The position numbers were made by a program, and so were the translations under genes. Source: Clostridiales bacterium (GTDB lineage: Bacteria > Bacillota_A > Clostridia > Saccharofermentanales > Saccharofermentanaceae). From it: a DNA stretch of 10,405 bases. The notes beneath the pieces are model-generated. The model was not told where the DNA came from. It saw only the letters and a list, made by a program, of their open reading frames with translations, and searched no databases. Within the stretch, counting starts at the first letter, position 1. Every line of letters begins with the position of its first letter. The stretch lies in NCBI GenBank assembly GCA_017649745.1, contig JAGCGE010000275.1, positions 1 to 10,405 of the forward strand, written 5' to 3'. Shown here one piece after another: positions 1-6,778 of this stretch.

Positions 1-310
1 GAACGCCTGCTACAGGAGTGGCAGACCCGTCGCACTCCATGAACTCATCGGGATAAGTATAGGCCTCAATCGTCGCGCCAAATGTTTCGGCAGAACGCAG
101 AGTAGCATACTTGATGTTGTCGGCCCACAGATCAGTAGGCTCAGCACCATCGGGGCTGTTTGTAACGCTGGTGATACCGTTCCAAGCAACGCCAGTACCG
201 TAAGCACCGGCATTATTATTAGCAGTCGGATCCCAGGGATACAACACAGCATGGTCTACGCCAGTTTCGAAAAATCTTTTTCCGCTTTCGTCCCATGTAA
301 GTCTAGACAT
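1..310 (-). CDS. Major tail protein (N-terminal 103 residues, cut by window edge)
   Basis: This is the start of the phage major tail (tube) protein, which polymerises into the tail tube of siphoviruses. Reading down from the ATG at 308-310, the protein begins MSRLTWDESGKRFFETGVDH and continues with VLYP, GVAWNGITSVT, SPDGAEPTDLWADNIKY and FGATIEAYTYPDEF, then ECDGS. These phrases are typical of Clostridia-phage major tail proteins; the recognition is from memory of the family. An excellent Shine-Dalgarno AAGGAGG (319-325) lies 8 nt upstream of the ATG and fixes the start. The gene follows the tail-completion gene after a gap of about 22 bp, in the usual order connector then tail tube. The 3' end lies beyond position 1, so total length cannot be judged. 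The coding sequence is richer in G and C than the early part of the operon, as expected for an abundant structural protein. Confidence 0.88.
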   Translation of the reverse strand, partial: MSRLTWDESGKRFFETGVDHAVLYPWDPTANNNAGAYGTGVAWNGITSVTNSPDGAEPTDLWADNIKYATLRSAETFGATIEAYTYPDEFMECDGSATPVAGV

Positions 311-332
311 ATTTGTTTCCTCCTTGAATATC

Positions 333-635
333 TTACCAGTAAATCCTAAAAGGATAATGATACAAGTTTTCCGCCACATAAGGTTTGTCGGCGGAACATA
401 GTTCTAACCTAAGAATTTGGTTCCGGGTCATATCGTCGGGATCTCTTGTGATGTATTTCAAAGAATACTGATCATATAGCGCATATGGAGCGTTATCCGC
501 GTATTTGACATCCGGCCTATCCAAATCATAGACAATGCACGGGTAATTAATATGGGTTCCGGTTGGGGGCTGGTAGTAGACGTTTTCACAGATCTCAAAC
601 AATACCTTGCTAAGTTTACTGCGCGATTTCGCCAT
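333..635 (-). CDS. Tail-completion / tail-terminator-like connector protein
   Basis: A 100-residue protein starting MAKSRSKLSKVLFEICENVY, followed by QPPTGTHINYPCIVYDL, ADN-PYALYDQYSLKYITRDPDD and a C-terminal ADKPYVAENLYHYPF. The combination of 'YPCIVY', 'ADN-PY' and the 'D-DP' turn resembles small proteins that sit between head-closure and major tail genes in Clostridia phages, usually annotated as tail completion or terminator proteins. The upstream in-frame extension to 686 is rejected. The ATG at 633-635 has a GGGGGTG ribosome-binding site 8 nt upstream, and the extension would lie mostly inside the preceding gene. The start overlaps the end of the 616-948 gene by 20 bp, suggesting translational coupling. 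Its role at the head-tail junction is inferred from size, position and family resemblance; no catalytic motif is seen or expected. Confidence 0.7.
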   Translation of the reverse strand: MAKSRSKLSKVLFEICENVYYQPPTGTHINYPCIVYDLDRPDVKYADNAPYALYDQYSLKYITRDPDDMTRNQILRLELCSADKPYVAENLYHYPFRIYW

Positions 636-948
636 GATACACACCCCCAAGCGTAAGGACAAGACGCGGTGGTTCAACACCGACATTTGTCACTTTCCAT
701 GCCGTACCCATCCATTTGACATAACGCATGGCAAACATGTGGGAAAACGCATATGGATCCGCGACAATGCTAATCTGGTTGCTAATGTTCACATTGTCGT
801 TAATCTCATTACTATTTTCTAGACTGCGCGAATTTCGCACAAGATCTCCCTTATAGAAGCGTTCAATCGGTTTCTCGATGAAAACATCCGGAGAATCCTC
901 CTGCTGCTCTTCAAAGACATACCCTATAGCTCCATAGAACTTTGCCAT
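616..948 (-). CDS. Head-closure / head-tail connector-like protein
   Basis: A 110-residue protein starting MAKFYGAIGYVFEEQQEDSP, with ERFYKGDLVRNSRSLE, NDNVNISNQISIVADPYA, RYVKWMGTAWKVTNVGVEPP and a final LTLGGVYHGE. The 'Y-GD-LRN-R', 'N-S-ISIVADPYA', 'WMGT-WKVTNV' and 'PRL-L-LGGVY-G' series belongs to a recurrent phage connector family found directly after the capsid gene; this is recognition from memory. It probably forms a ring that closes the head and accepts the tail. The ATG at 946-948 has GGGAGTG about 10 nt upstream. The gene follows the capsid stop by 27 bp and overlaps the next gene by 20 bp. Only two short genes separate capsid and major tail protein here, fewer than the classic HK97 set, so one of them may be doing the work of two or an adaptor may be encoded elsewhere. 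Confidence 0.72.
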   Translation of the reverse strand: MAKFYGAIGYVFEEQQEDSPDVFIEKPIERFYKGDLVRNSRSLENSNEINDNVNISNQISIVADPYAFSHMFAMRYVKWMGTAWKVTNVGVEPPRLVLTLGGVYHGEIAQ

Positions 949-975
949 GCGTTATTCACTCCCATTTTGAATTAC

Positions 976-2262
976 TTAAGATTGGTTGCTATTATCGGTT
1001 GTGGTTGCCATAGAACCATCGGCAGTCTTGAACAACGCGATGGCAGAATAAGGCTTGGTCAGGGCGCCAGAGCAACGAGTTTCGATCAGATACTTATACT
1101 GGTTGAAATCGATATCGAAATCGTCAAACATGTTGACCTCGCCGCCCTTATCAGTACCGACGTTATAGTCATTCAGGTTTACAAAGATGCCAATCAACTC
1201 GCGATCATTAGCATCGGTATAACCTTCCAGAACAGGAACGGTGACAATCTTACGAGCACGAATTGCGGAAGCAACCTCGGCCTCGGTAGAATACAGACGA
1301 CGACCGATGCTATCCTCAATCAAGAGCATATTAGTCAGCCAGTCCTCAGTAGTGAAGAAGATCGGATTGCCACTGCCCTTATAATCCTTGCGGGCACGCA
1401 AGGCAGCCTTGATAGCATTCTTCGCGGTTTCTTCATCATCCTCGCCCTCGGTAACAGCCTGCTTGATGGTAAACAGATTCGCATCGGAAACGATGGGGCG
1501 AATATTAATCTCGTTGATCTTGTCGTCCGAGCTGATGTCTCGCCCATCGCCAACCAGGATCGCGCGGCACAATTCCTCATTCAGCATCATACGCATTTCG
1601 GTCTTAACCCAGGCAACAACATTCATATCGGTGATGTCGAGAATATCATCGCGATCGAACTTCTGCTTCTTGTAGATGGTCTGAGGAGTGGTTACGCGCT
1701 TCATCAGAGCAAAGAACTCATTGACCTTCTGGTTCCCCTTGATATAACCTTTGGCCCTGGCTTCGGGTTCGGTAATATTAGCAAATACGGTCTTGATTCG
1801 ACTGAAGGGAGTCTTATGAACGCCAGCAAGTACTACATCTACCCAATCGGTATCACGCTTAATGAACTCGGGAGTATCTGTAAGAGTACGAGCTTCCGGG
1901 AACAGATAGTCAATGCCATTGATACCATAAGTCACAGTGCCCTGGGGCGTGTCCATACCGGTAGTATCGATGCTATGGGCCAGAACCTCGTCATTAGCCA
2001 TATGCTCCTCAAAGGACTTCCTCAAGCTACCAAACTTAGGGCCATCGGTAATGATAGCCTGCATGGCTTCGTTGATTGCGCTATGCGCCAGAGAGTTATT
2101 CATGTTATCACCTTCAAATACATTATGTGCCACCTTGGATTCTCCTTCCCCATTTCCGTTTTCTTCAAGGGCCTTGCCAATCATATAGTATACGACATTC
2201 TTTTCTTCGTCGGTCATACCATTAAAAACATCGGCAATCGTCCTGTTATCATTTTCAGCCAT
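976..2262 (-). CDS. Nested internal-start product: free major capsid protein (428 residues)
   Basis: Inside the protease-capsid fusion, in the same frame, ATG 2260-2262 is preceded by GGAGGT (2270-2275) at a 7-nt spacing, essentially as good as the fusion's own ribosome-binding site. The product would start MAENDNRTIADVFNG and contain the scaffold-like delta region and the whole HK97-fold capsid, without the protease and coiled-coil linker. The start of this product matches where many separate Clostridia-phage capsid proteins begin, with a helical segment containing 'EE-KNVVYYMIGKALEE'. Nested in-frame genes for protease and scaffold are known in phage lambda (C and Nu3); here the nested product would be the capsid itself. 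Use of this start is inference from the sequence. The internal Shine-Dalgarno also encodes Thr-Glu-Val in the fusion, so chance occurrence is possible. Confidence 0.6.
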   Translation of the reverse strand: MAENDNRTIADVFNGMTDEEKNVVYYMIGKALEENGNGEGESKVAHNVFEGDNMNNSLAHSAINEAMQAIITDGPKFGSLRKSFEEHMANDEVLAHSIDTTGMDTPQGTVTYGINGIDYLFPEARTLTDTPEFIKRDTDWVDVVLAGVHKTPFSRIKTVFANITEPEARAKGYIKGNQKVNEFFALMKRVTTPQTIYKKQKFDRDDILDITDMNVVAWVKTEMRMMLNEELCRAILVGDGRDISSDDKINEINIRPIVSDANLFTIKQAVTEGEDDEETAKNAIKAALRARKDYKGSGNPIFFTTEDWLTNMLLIEDSIGRRLYSTEAEVASAIRARKIVTVPVLEGYTDANDRELIGIFVNLNDYNVGTDKGGEVNMFDDFDIDFNQYKYLIETRCSGALTKPYSAIALFKTADGSMATTTDNSNQS

Positions 2263-2925
2263 AGAGTTTACCTCCGTTTGTGTATTTGCATGCTGCAATA
2301 TCTGCTCAACCTGAGCACACTGATGATTTAAGTAATCCTGCTGCGCAGCCATCCGATTATATTGCTGATTCAAATATTCCTGCTCAGCAGCCATTTTTGC
2401 AGCCTGATGCGCAAGAAACGCATGCTGATCCGCTGCAGAAAGCTCATTTCCATTCGAATGGATCAGTTCGACGTTCTGACCGTTGAATATCAATGCTTCA
2501 AAGTCTTCGGAATCCTCATCAAAACTATGTTCAAATGACAAATCCTCGATCCTTGCCCCTGGATTCGCCCCAGAAAGGCATAAACTGACTTCGCGAATAA
2601 CGCCATGTATTACGTCTCCGCCTTTCTGCTTAAGCTGATTCGCATAAATAGAAAGAGCTTTCACATCTCCATGTTTTACGAGTTCTTTTGCGTTTTTCCC
2701 AGAATCGGTATCGTTAAAGAATCCGTATGTATATACGCCATCTTCCCGATTTTCTAGAATAGCATGTCCAAGAACATCCCCGGGACTTCCATGTTTATGT
2801 CCCCATACGAGCGGTACAGTTTCGCCATCGCAATCCTTAAAAGCATCCCTTCGAATTGTACGCCCGTCGGCACATTTTATATTGTTTTTAGTGGCATAAC
2901 CACTAAAATCATATTTTTCAGGCAT
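976..2925 (-). CDS. Prohead protease-major capsid protein fusion
   Basis: A 649-residue polyprotein. Residues 1-165 resemble HK97-type prohead serine proteases: WGHKHGSPGDVLG (candidate catalytic His43 or His45), then VKALSIYAN (candidate nucleophile Ser92), then REVSLCLSGANPGA (Glu112 nearby). Residues 170-215 are a Gln- and Ala-rich coiled-coil-like linker with two tandem 14-residue units (MAAEQEYLNQQYNR and MAAQQDYLNHQCAQ). Residues 222-649 are an HK97-fold capsid with a scaffold-like start (TIADVFNGMTDEEKNVVYYM) and later KRDTDWVDVVLAG, IFFTTEDWLTNML, YSAIALFKTADG. In HK97 the protease and capsid are separate genes; here they are one frame, so self-cleavage is expected to release the capsid. 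I chose the ATG at 2923-2925: GGAGGT (2933-2938) lies 7 nt upstream. The longer reading would begin at a TTG that overlaps this Shine-Dalgarno. A second strong internal start exists at 2262 (separate entry). Confidence 0.9.
   Translation of the reverse strand: MPEKYDFSGYATKNNIKCADGRTIRRDAFKDCDGETVPLVWGHKHGSPGDVLGHAILENREDGVYTYGFFNDTDSGKNAKELVKHGDVKALSIYANQLKQKGGDVIHGVIREVSLCLSGANPGARIEDLSFEHSFDEDSEDFEALIFNGQNVELIHSNGNELSAADQHAFLAHQAAKMAAEQEYLNQQYNRMAAQQDYLNHQCAQVEQILQHANTQTEVNSMAENDNRTIADVFNGMTDEEKNVVYYMIGKALEENGNGEGESKVAHNVFEGDNMNNSLAHSAINEAMQAIITDGPKFGSLRKSFEEHMANDEVLAHSIDTTGMDTPQGTVTYGINGIDYLFPEARTLTDTPEFIKRDTDWVDVVLAGVHKTPFSRIKTVFANITEPEARAKGYIKGNQKVNEFFALMKRVTTPQTIYKKQKFDRDDILDITDMNVVAWVKTEMRMMLNEELCRAILVGDGRDISSDDKINEINIRPIVSDANLFTIKQAVTEGEDDEETAKNAIKAALRARKDYKGSGNPIFFTTEDWLTNMLLIEDSIGRRLYSTEAEVASAIRARKIVTVPVLEGYTDANDRELIGIFVNLNDYNVGTDKGGEVNMFDDFDIDFNQYKYLIETRCSGALTKPYSAIALFKTADGSMATTTDNSNQS
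2270..2275 (-). promoter_or_regulatory. Internal ribosome-binding site for free capsid
   Basis: GGAGGT on the minus strand, 7 nt before ATG 2260-2262, within the coiled-coil linker to capsid junction of the fusion gene. Spacing and strength match the genuine ribosome-binding sites of the neighbouring genes. It supports an extra round of capsid translation independent of the protease. Confidence 0.6.
2311..2394 (-). repeat. Two tandem 42-bp units coding the coiled-coil linker
   Basis: Residues 178-191 and 192-205 of the protease-capsid fusion are diverged 14-residue repeats (MAA-Q-YLN-Q pattern), equal to two heptads each. They form the flexible or coiled-coil bridge between protease and capsid, just before the internal ATG at 2262. 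Confidence 0.65.
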
Positions 2926-2932
2926 TTTTATT

Positions 2933-2938
2933 ACCTCC
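2933..2938 (-). promoter_or_regulatory. Ribosome-binding site deciding the protease-capsid start
   Basis: GGAGGT lies 7 nt before ATG 2923-2925. The competing in-frame TTG (2938-2940) overlaps this site by one base, so it cannot use it. The short, ATG-started form is therefore correct. Confidence 0.85.
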
Positions 2939-2945
2939 AAACATC

Positions 2946-4292
2946 TTAACCACTCTCAGGTTCATTTAGAATCCGACTTAGTTCGCCTACTGTCAGGTTT
3001 GCTTCTATATTGTCTAAACCATTTGGTTGACTTCCATTATCGGATTCGGCGTTTTCACTGCCATTTTGATTCCCTTGATTGGTTGCGAGGGCTGGCGAAG
3101 CAATTTGCTCGTCACCCTCCTTATTAAGTCTCCTATTGCGCAACTCATCGGCCTGCTGATCCGCAACGGGCTTAAATCCAACGATTGCTCTGACCTCATT
3201 CGGAGACAGAACTTCGTTACCAACAAACTTTTCAGCAATCTCCGCAACCTTGCTAATTGGAACAAGACGGAAAGGATCGCTTGAAAAAATTATCGAATGG
3301 CCTTGAGTCCTGGCAGTCTTTGTCAGGAACTTTCGTTTCAACTCATCCACTATTGCGGAAAGAATTGGCTCAACAGTGCGCTTTGTGTAGTTCATCATTG
3401 CCTCTTCACTTGCCGTACCATTCAGAATTTCAGGTGTAATGCCAAGCTGAGAGTACAAAGTATTCATCAGATACTCGATTTGGCCCATTAAATTATTTTC
3501 AATAGGTCTATTTAGCTGAGTAATCCGCTCTGTTCCATCTGTATATGCAATGCCATACTTAGAACCGGAGAGTTGCATTTCTATATCCTTACGCCTTGCC
3601 TCAGCCTGTTCTTTCCTGGCTGGAGACTTTACAACATACGGAAGTTGGATAATAAGATCGAGCTTTCCGGCTCCACTTTGTTCATCAATAGCGTCAAGAA
3701 TACTCAGCTTATGAATAAGCCTTTGAAGAGTCGAGTTAGACTCATTCATTATTGTATAGAATGGATTTTGAATAAGGGCAACCATTCTTTTTGGGAACAT
3801 AACATCTTCCATAATTCCACGAATATGATTATATACCCTTATACGAACATATTCTGGAGACCACTGAAGAATCTTTCCAACACGCATCGTCTGAATATCA
3901 AACGAAGTAGACTTTGTTGGATCCACGTTCGTATCGGTTGGTACAATTGCAACATAACCATCATCAAACATAGAAAGAACCACGTCTTGTATAAAGGCGC
4001 GGCTCGTCTGATCAATGTTCGCCTCAAGCGTTAAACAATTATTCAATCCGTCCTCCACCGTTTCGGAGTATCTCCCGTTTTCGTCCAACTTTACATGCTC
4101 GATCTTATTCGCAGCTACATCCATAGCTATACGATTATAAATTGCTGTAATCAGGGAACGATCGTTTGCAACCCTTAAACGAATTTGGTCTGGCCTATAA
4201 TAACTTGCAGGACCTGTGTTTATATGACTCGGAGCATCTCGTCCACGAAACGCATTCCAGCCATGCTGAAGACGTTGAAAAAATGTTGGCAT
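2946..4292 (-). CDS. Phage portal protein (HK97-like)
   Basis: A 448-residue portal protein, the dodecameric channel at the capsid vertex through which DNA is packaged and ejected and to which terminase docks. Visible hallmarks are an N-terminal clip and wing region with DRSLITAIYNRIAMDVAANK, then QDVVLSMFDDGYVAIVP, LQWSPEYVRIRVYN, and NPFYTIMNESNSTLQRLIHK. A central segment has LMGQIEYLMNTLYSQLGITP, followed by EILNGTASEEAMMNYTKRTV. This is typical of the HK97/SPP1-type portals of Firmicute phages, where the 'LG-TPEILNG-A-EE' run is characteristic. The C-terminal 60 residues are a low-complexity Asn-, Gln- and Ser-rich tail that is probably disordered. Start ATG 4290-4292 has AGGTGATT upstream. 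It follows the 607-residue repeat protein by 20 bp and precedes the capsid gene by 20 bp. Length is normal for the family. Confidence 0.93.
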   Translation of the reverse strand: MPTFFQRLQHGWNAFRGRDAPSHINTGPASYYRPDQIRLRVANDRSLITAIYNRIAMDVAANKIEHVKLDENGRYSETVEDGLNNCLTLEANIDQTSRAFIQDVVLSMFDDGYVAIVPTDTNVDPTKSTSFDIQTMRVGKILQWSPEYVRIRVYNHIRGIMEDVMFPKRMVALIQNPFYTIMNESNSTLQRLIHKLSILDAIDEQSGAGKLDLIIQLPYVVKSPARKEQAEARRKDIEMQLSGSKYGIAYTDGTERITQLNRPIENNLMGQIEYLMNTLYSQLGITPEILNGTASEEAMMNYTKRTVEPILSAIVDELKRKFLTKTARTQGHSIIFSSDPFRLVPISKVAEIAEKFVGNEVLSPNEVRAIVGFKPVADQQADELRNRRLNKEGDEQIASPALATNQGNQNGSENAESDNGSQPNGLDNIEANLTVGELSRILNEPESG

Positions 4293-4312
4293 TTTGAATC
4301 ACCTACAGACTA

Positions 4313-6136
4313 TCATCGTTTTTCATCATCATATACAACTATAGTCTTACCACTATTCGGATCGTAAGTAAAATGATACGGCCTACTAGTATCAACAGTT
4401 CCAACGGGAGATGAAGTAGCCGCTTTACTAGAAGATCCGGCAGAATTCATATAAGACTGCTGCTTTTTGTTCCAATCTGCCCGAGTTCCGCCATTATACT
4501 TATAATCTCTCCAATATTCATCAGAGACACCAGCTGGTTTATCGGACATAATATTATCAGAACTCTGACTGGAATTATTTGAATTGTTGTTCTTTAACTG
4601 ATCATACAAGGCTCTTACCTGCGGATCATTTCTAACTTGATCCGTAAGCCACTGACCATGCTGGGGACTCATTATGTTATCGGGAGGCAGGGAATTGATA
4701 TGCTCACGATATGCATTCATGAGACGATCGCTATCGATCTGAGGATTATTAAGACCATTAAGCCAATTATTGGCATTCTGCGCCGCATTAGAAACAGCAG
4801 CGCCAACATCGCGAGCGCGATCTCCAACCCAATTACCAGCGTTAGAGGCAGCTTGACCAACATTTTGAGTAGCGTTAGAAACAGCTCCACCAACATCTCT
4901 TGCACGATCTCCAATCCAGTTACCGGCATTAGAGGCAGCTTCTTTAGTATCATTAAAAGCATTCGTAGCAGCCTGACCGACATTTTGAGCAGCATCGTAA
5001 ACGGCATCACTAACATTTTTCGCGGCATTGGAAATTCTTTGTCTAGGAGCATTATTATATTCATTTTGATAACTATTCGCCTGACTAGAAAGATCAAGTG
5101 ATTTATTAAAAAGATCGTGCTGCGTACGTGCAGTATCGTACCATTTATTATTAAGATCCTCTCTTGCTCGATCTCTAATTTCACCATGCATTCCATTATC
5201 ACGATCGCCAGAATCTAAAACATCTGTTGCTATCTTATCAGAAATATCATTGGCTCTTTTTAAATATTCATCACTACGATTTTTAGATTCCTGAGCTTGC
5301 CAATTTAACAATTCTGCTTTTGCAGCATTATTTCCACCAGTATACCAATCGGATACATTTTGAGCTGCATTAGAAACAGCTCCACCAACATCTCTTGCAC
5401 GATCTCCAATCCAGTTACCGGCATTAGAGGCAGCTTCTTTAGTATCATTAAAAGCATTCGTAGCAGCCTGACCAACATTTTGAGCACGATCTCCGAGCCA
5501 GTTGCCAACGTTCTTTAACGCTCCTTTAGTATCATCAAGAGCGTTCGTAGCAGTCCGGCCGATGTTTTGTGCAGCATTTGATACGGCATCGCCAACCTCA
5601 TTTGCTCTGGCATCGACCCAATTACCAGCATTCGTTACAGCTCCACCAACGTTATTATAAGCATTCGTAGCGGCCTGCGTAACGCCAGATTTTATGTTTC
5701 CGGCACCCTGAGAAACATTTCTAAGAAAATTATCAGCCGCAATTCTTCCGGCATTCGCTTTAGAACGTACAATCTCTGTTCTCGTTGTCTTAGGCGCACT
5801 ACTTGTAGTAGCGGTTGGTTTTGAAACCCCGGTTGAGTAAGATCCGGATTTGCCGACATTAGAACTAGCAAAAGATGTTTTATTAATCGGCATTGCTTTT
5901 GAAGGAGTTATCGTAGCAGATCCAGTACCAACCGCCGGACCAACATCGTACCGATTTCTTCCAGCAAATGTCAGGCTGCCATCTTCATTTTGAAACCTTC
6001 GCTTTCCCCAACTCTGGCCCTTAATTCCATAATGCCAAAGTTCGTTAGAATCCATTCTACCAAATGTGGTACCACCAGAAATATAATGATACAACTCTCC
6101 GGTATATGGAAGTCCAAAAACATAATAAATAGACAA
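4313..6136 (-). CDS. Motif-bearing phage structural protein with LEA-like amphipathic repeats
   Basis: A 607-residue protein of unknown function. Residues 1-60 carry the 'YYxxGxPYxxELYH' and 'ELWHYGIKGQSWGKRRFQNE' motif shared with two nearby genes; the ELYH motif occurs twice here, a degenerate copy at 14-26 and a good copy at 32-44. Residues 65-125 are Ser/Thr-rich. Residues 147-260 and 366-456 are tandem Ala/Asn-rich repeats such as SNAGNWIGDRARDVGGAVSN and QNVGQAATNAFNDTKEA. The pattern resembles group 3 LEA or apolipoprotein amphipathic helices. Residues 261-365 are a non-repetitive, charged helical insert. The C-terminal 150 residues are Asn/Ser-rich with a KPAGVSDEYWRDY segment. I chose TTG at 6134-6136: AGGTGAT lies 7 nt upstream, and the N-terminus then aligns with the paralogues. 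The next ATG (6055) has no comparable ribosome-binding site. It sits directly before the portal gene, suggesting a head-associated or ejected protein. Function is inference. Confidence 0.8.
   Translation of the reverse strand: MSIYYVFGLPYTGELYHYISGGTTFGRMDSNELWHYGIKGQSWGKRRFQNEDGSLTFAGRNRYDVGPAVGTGSATITPSKAMPINKTSFASSNVGKSGSYSTGVSKPTATTSSAPKTTRTEIVRSKANAGRIAADNFLRNVSQGAGNIKSGVTQAATNAYNNVGGAVTNAGNWVDARANEVGDAVSNAAQNIGRTATNALDDTKGALKNVGNWLGDRAQNVGQAATNAFNDTKEAASNAGNWIGDRARDVGGAVSNAAQNVSDWYTGGNNAAKAELLNWQAQESKNRSDEYLKRANDISDKIATDVLDSGDRDNGMHGEIRDRAREDLNNKWYDTARTQHDLFNKSLDLSSQANSYQNEYNNAPRQRISNAAKNVSDAVYDAAQNVGQAATNAFNDTKEAASNAGNWIGDRARDVGGAVSNATQNVGQAASNAGNWVGDRARDVGAAVSNAAQNANNWLNGLNNPQIDSDRLMNAYREHINSLPPDNIMSPQHGQWLTDQVRNDPQVRALYDQLKNNNSNNSSQSSDNIMSDKPAGVSDEYWRDYKYNGGTRADWNKKQQSYMNSAGSSSKAATSSPVGTVDTSRPYHFTYDPNSGKTIVVYDDEKR
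4875..4991 (-). repeat. Long direct repeat, copy B, in the LEA-like gene
   Basis: This 117-bp stretch matches 5370-5486 at a constant offset of 495 bp with a single mismatch (4979 against 5474); the first 104 bp are identical. It encodes residues 383-420 of the 607-residue protein. The offset is a multiple of three, so reading frame is kept. Perfect identity at synonymous sites points to a recent duplication or gene conversion. Confidence 0.92.
5370..5486 (-). repeat. Long direct repeat, copy A, in the LEA-like gene
   Basis: Partner of the 4875-4991 copy, encoding residues 218-255. More diverged copies of the same unit surround both (for example 5487-5640 and 4769-4874), so the exact pair is the youngest event in an older repeat array. 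Confidence 0.92.
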
Positions 6137-6160
6137 GGAATATCACCTACCAAAATAGTA

Positions 6161-6778
6161 CTATTTTCTACCTTTTCTGCTCTTTTTGTTACCTCCGCCA
6201 TTACCGTCGTTCGGATTTTCGATTTTGCGCATTTTCTCTATCTTATCCGAATATAAAGCGATGGCAGCCAAATCCATTTTTCCTTTGCTCTTTTTCCAAT
6301 CCTTTTTATATTGCATTACCAAATCCATAGAAGGAAGCCGTTCCGAAGATTTAAAAAGTTCTTTAGCAAATCTACTTCCGAGTTCCCTTCCTAATGAACT
6401 TCCAACTTCTCGTAACGTCGTATCAAGTGTGCTAACCATTATTTTTCCTGCTTTTCCAAAAAAAGTGTCTCCTATTATCGAGCTCTTTGTGCTGGAAATA
6501 TATTGTAATGTTTTTTGTCTAGATGCATAATCTCGAAGTTCATCGTCTGTCATATATTTCGGATGCCTTTCTTTAAATCGCCGAATCGCGTATTTTCCAG
6601 TCGCTTTAGCGGCATTCCCCAAAGCTTCTCCAGTTTTCTGAGCTCCATAACGAACTTTTCCCATAGCGGTAAGAGTCCCATCGGAATTCTGATAGCGCCT
6701 TACACCCCATTTTTGACCGAGTATTCCGTGGTGATACAATTCATCCGAATATGGGATGCCAGCTATATAATAATTCAT
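6161..6778 (-). CDS. 'ELYHHG-GQKWG' motif phage protein (205 residues)
   Basis: A 205-residue protein beginning MNYYIAGIPYSDELYHHGIL, then GQKWGVRRYQNSDGTLT and GKVRYG: the clearest copy in this window of an N-terminal motif recurrent in Firmicute phage head modules. Residues 45-70 form an Ala/Gly-rich then basic helix. Residues 71-90 read RHPKYMTDDELRDYASRQKT, matching the 'HPK-MTDEEL' phrase often following this motif. Residues 95-145 are a moderately hydrophobic helical region with TTLREVGSSLGRELGSRFAK. The tail ends in Gly/Asn, then a basic cluster KKSRKGRK. ATG 6776-6778 has AGAGGTGAC upstream. The 5' leader resembles that of the 10348 gene. Its place between terminase and portal suggests a minor head or packaging-accessory role, but no biochemical function is known to me. 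Confidence 0.8.
   Translation of the reverse strand: MNYYIAGIPYSDELYHHGILGQKWGVRRYQNSDGTLTAMGKVRYGAQKTGEALGNAAKATGKYAIRRFKERHPKYMTDDELRDYASRQKTLQYISSTKSSIIGDTFFGKAGKIMVSTLDTTLREVGSSLGRELGSRFAKELFKSSERLPSMDLVMQYKKDWKKSKGKMDLAAIALYSDKIEKMRKIENPNDGNGGGNKKSRKGRK

Noticed and set aside
10..252. 80-residue minus-strand frame overlapping the major tail gene
   Set aside because: It is in a different frame from the clearly recognisable major tail protein that spans the same bases.
636..686. 17-codon N-terminal extension of the tail-completion protein
   Set aside because: ATG 635 has a well-placed ribosome-binding site and the remaining protein matches family length; the extension overlaps the preceding gene without its own signal.
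967..2331. 454-residue plus-strand open frame antisense to the capsid gene
   Set aside because: It lies wholly opposite a confidently identified capsid protein, has no matching domain, and no good ribosome-binding site; long antisense frames are common opposite codon-biased genes.
2926..2940. TTG start five codons before the capsid ATG
   Set aside because: This TTG overlaps the Shine-Dalgarno of the downstream ATG, so it is not a usable start.
4637..5202. Open frames on other strands/frames within the repeat gene (such as 4637-5101 plus and 4717-5202 minus)
   Set aside because: They are shadows of the periodic coding sequence: low-complexity translations, no ribosome-binding sites, no recognisable domains.
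4769..5698. Repeat array as a CRISPR
   Set aside because: Repeats are continuous coding units of varied length with conserved reading frame and no unique equal-length spacers.
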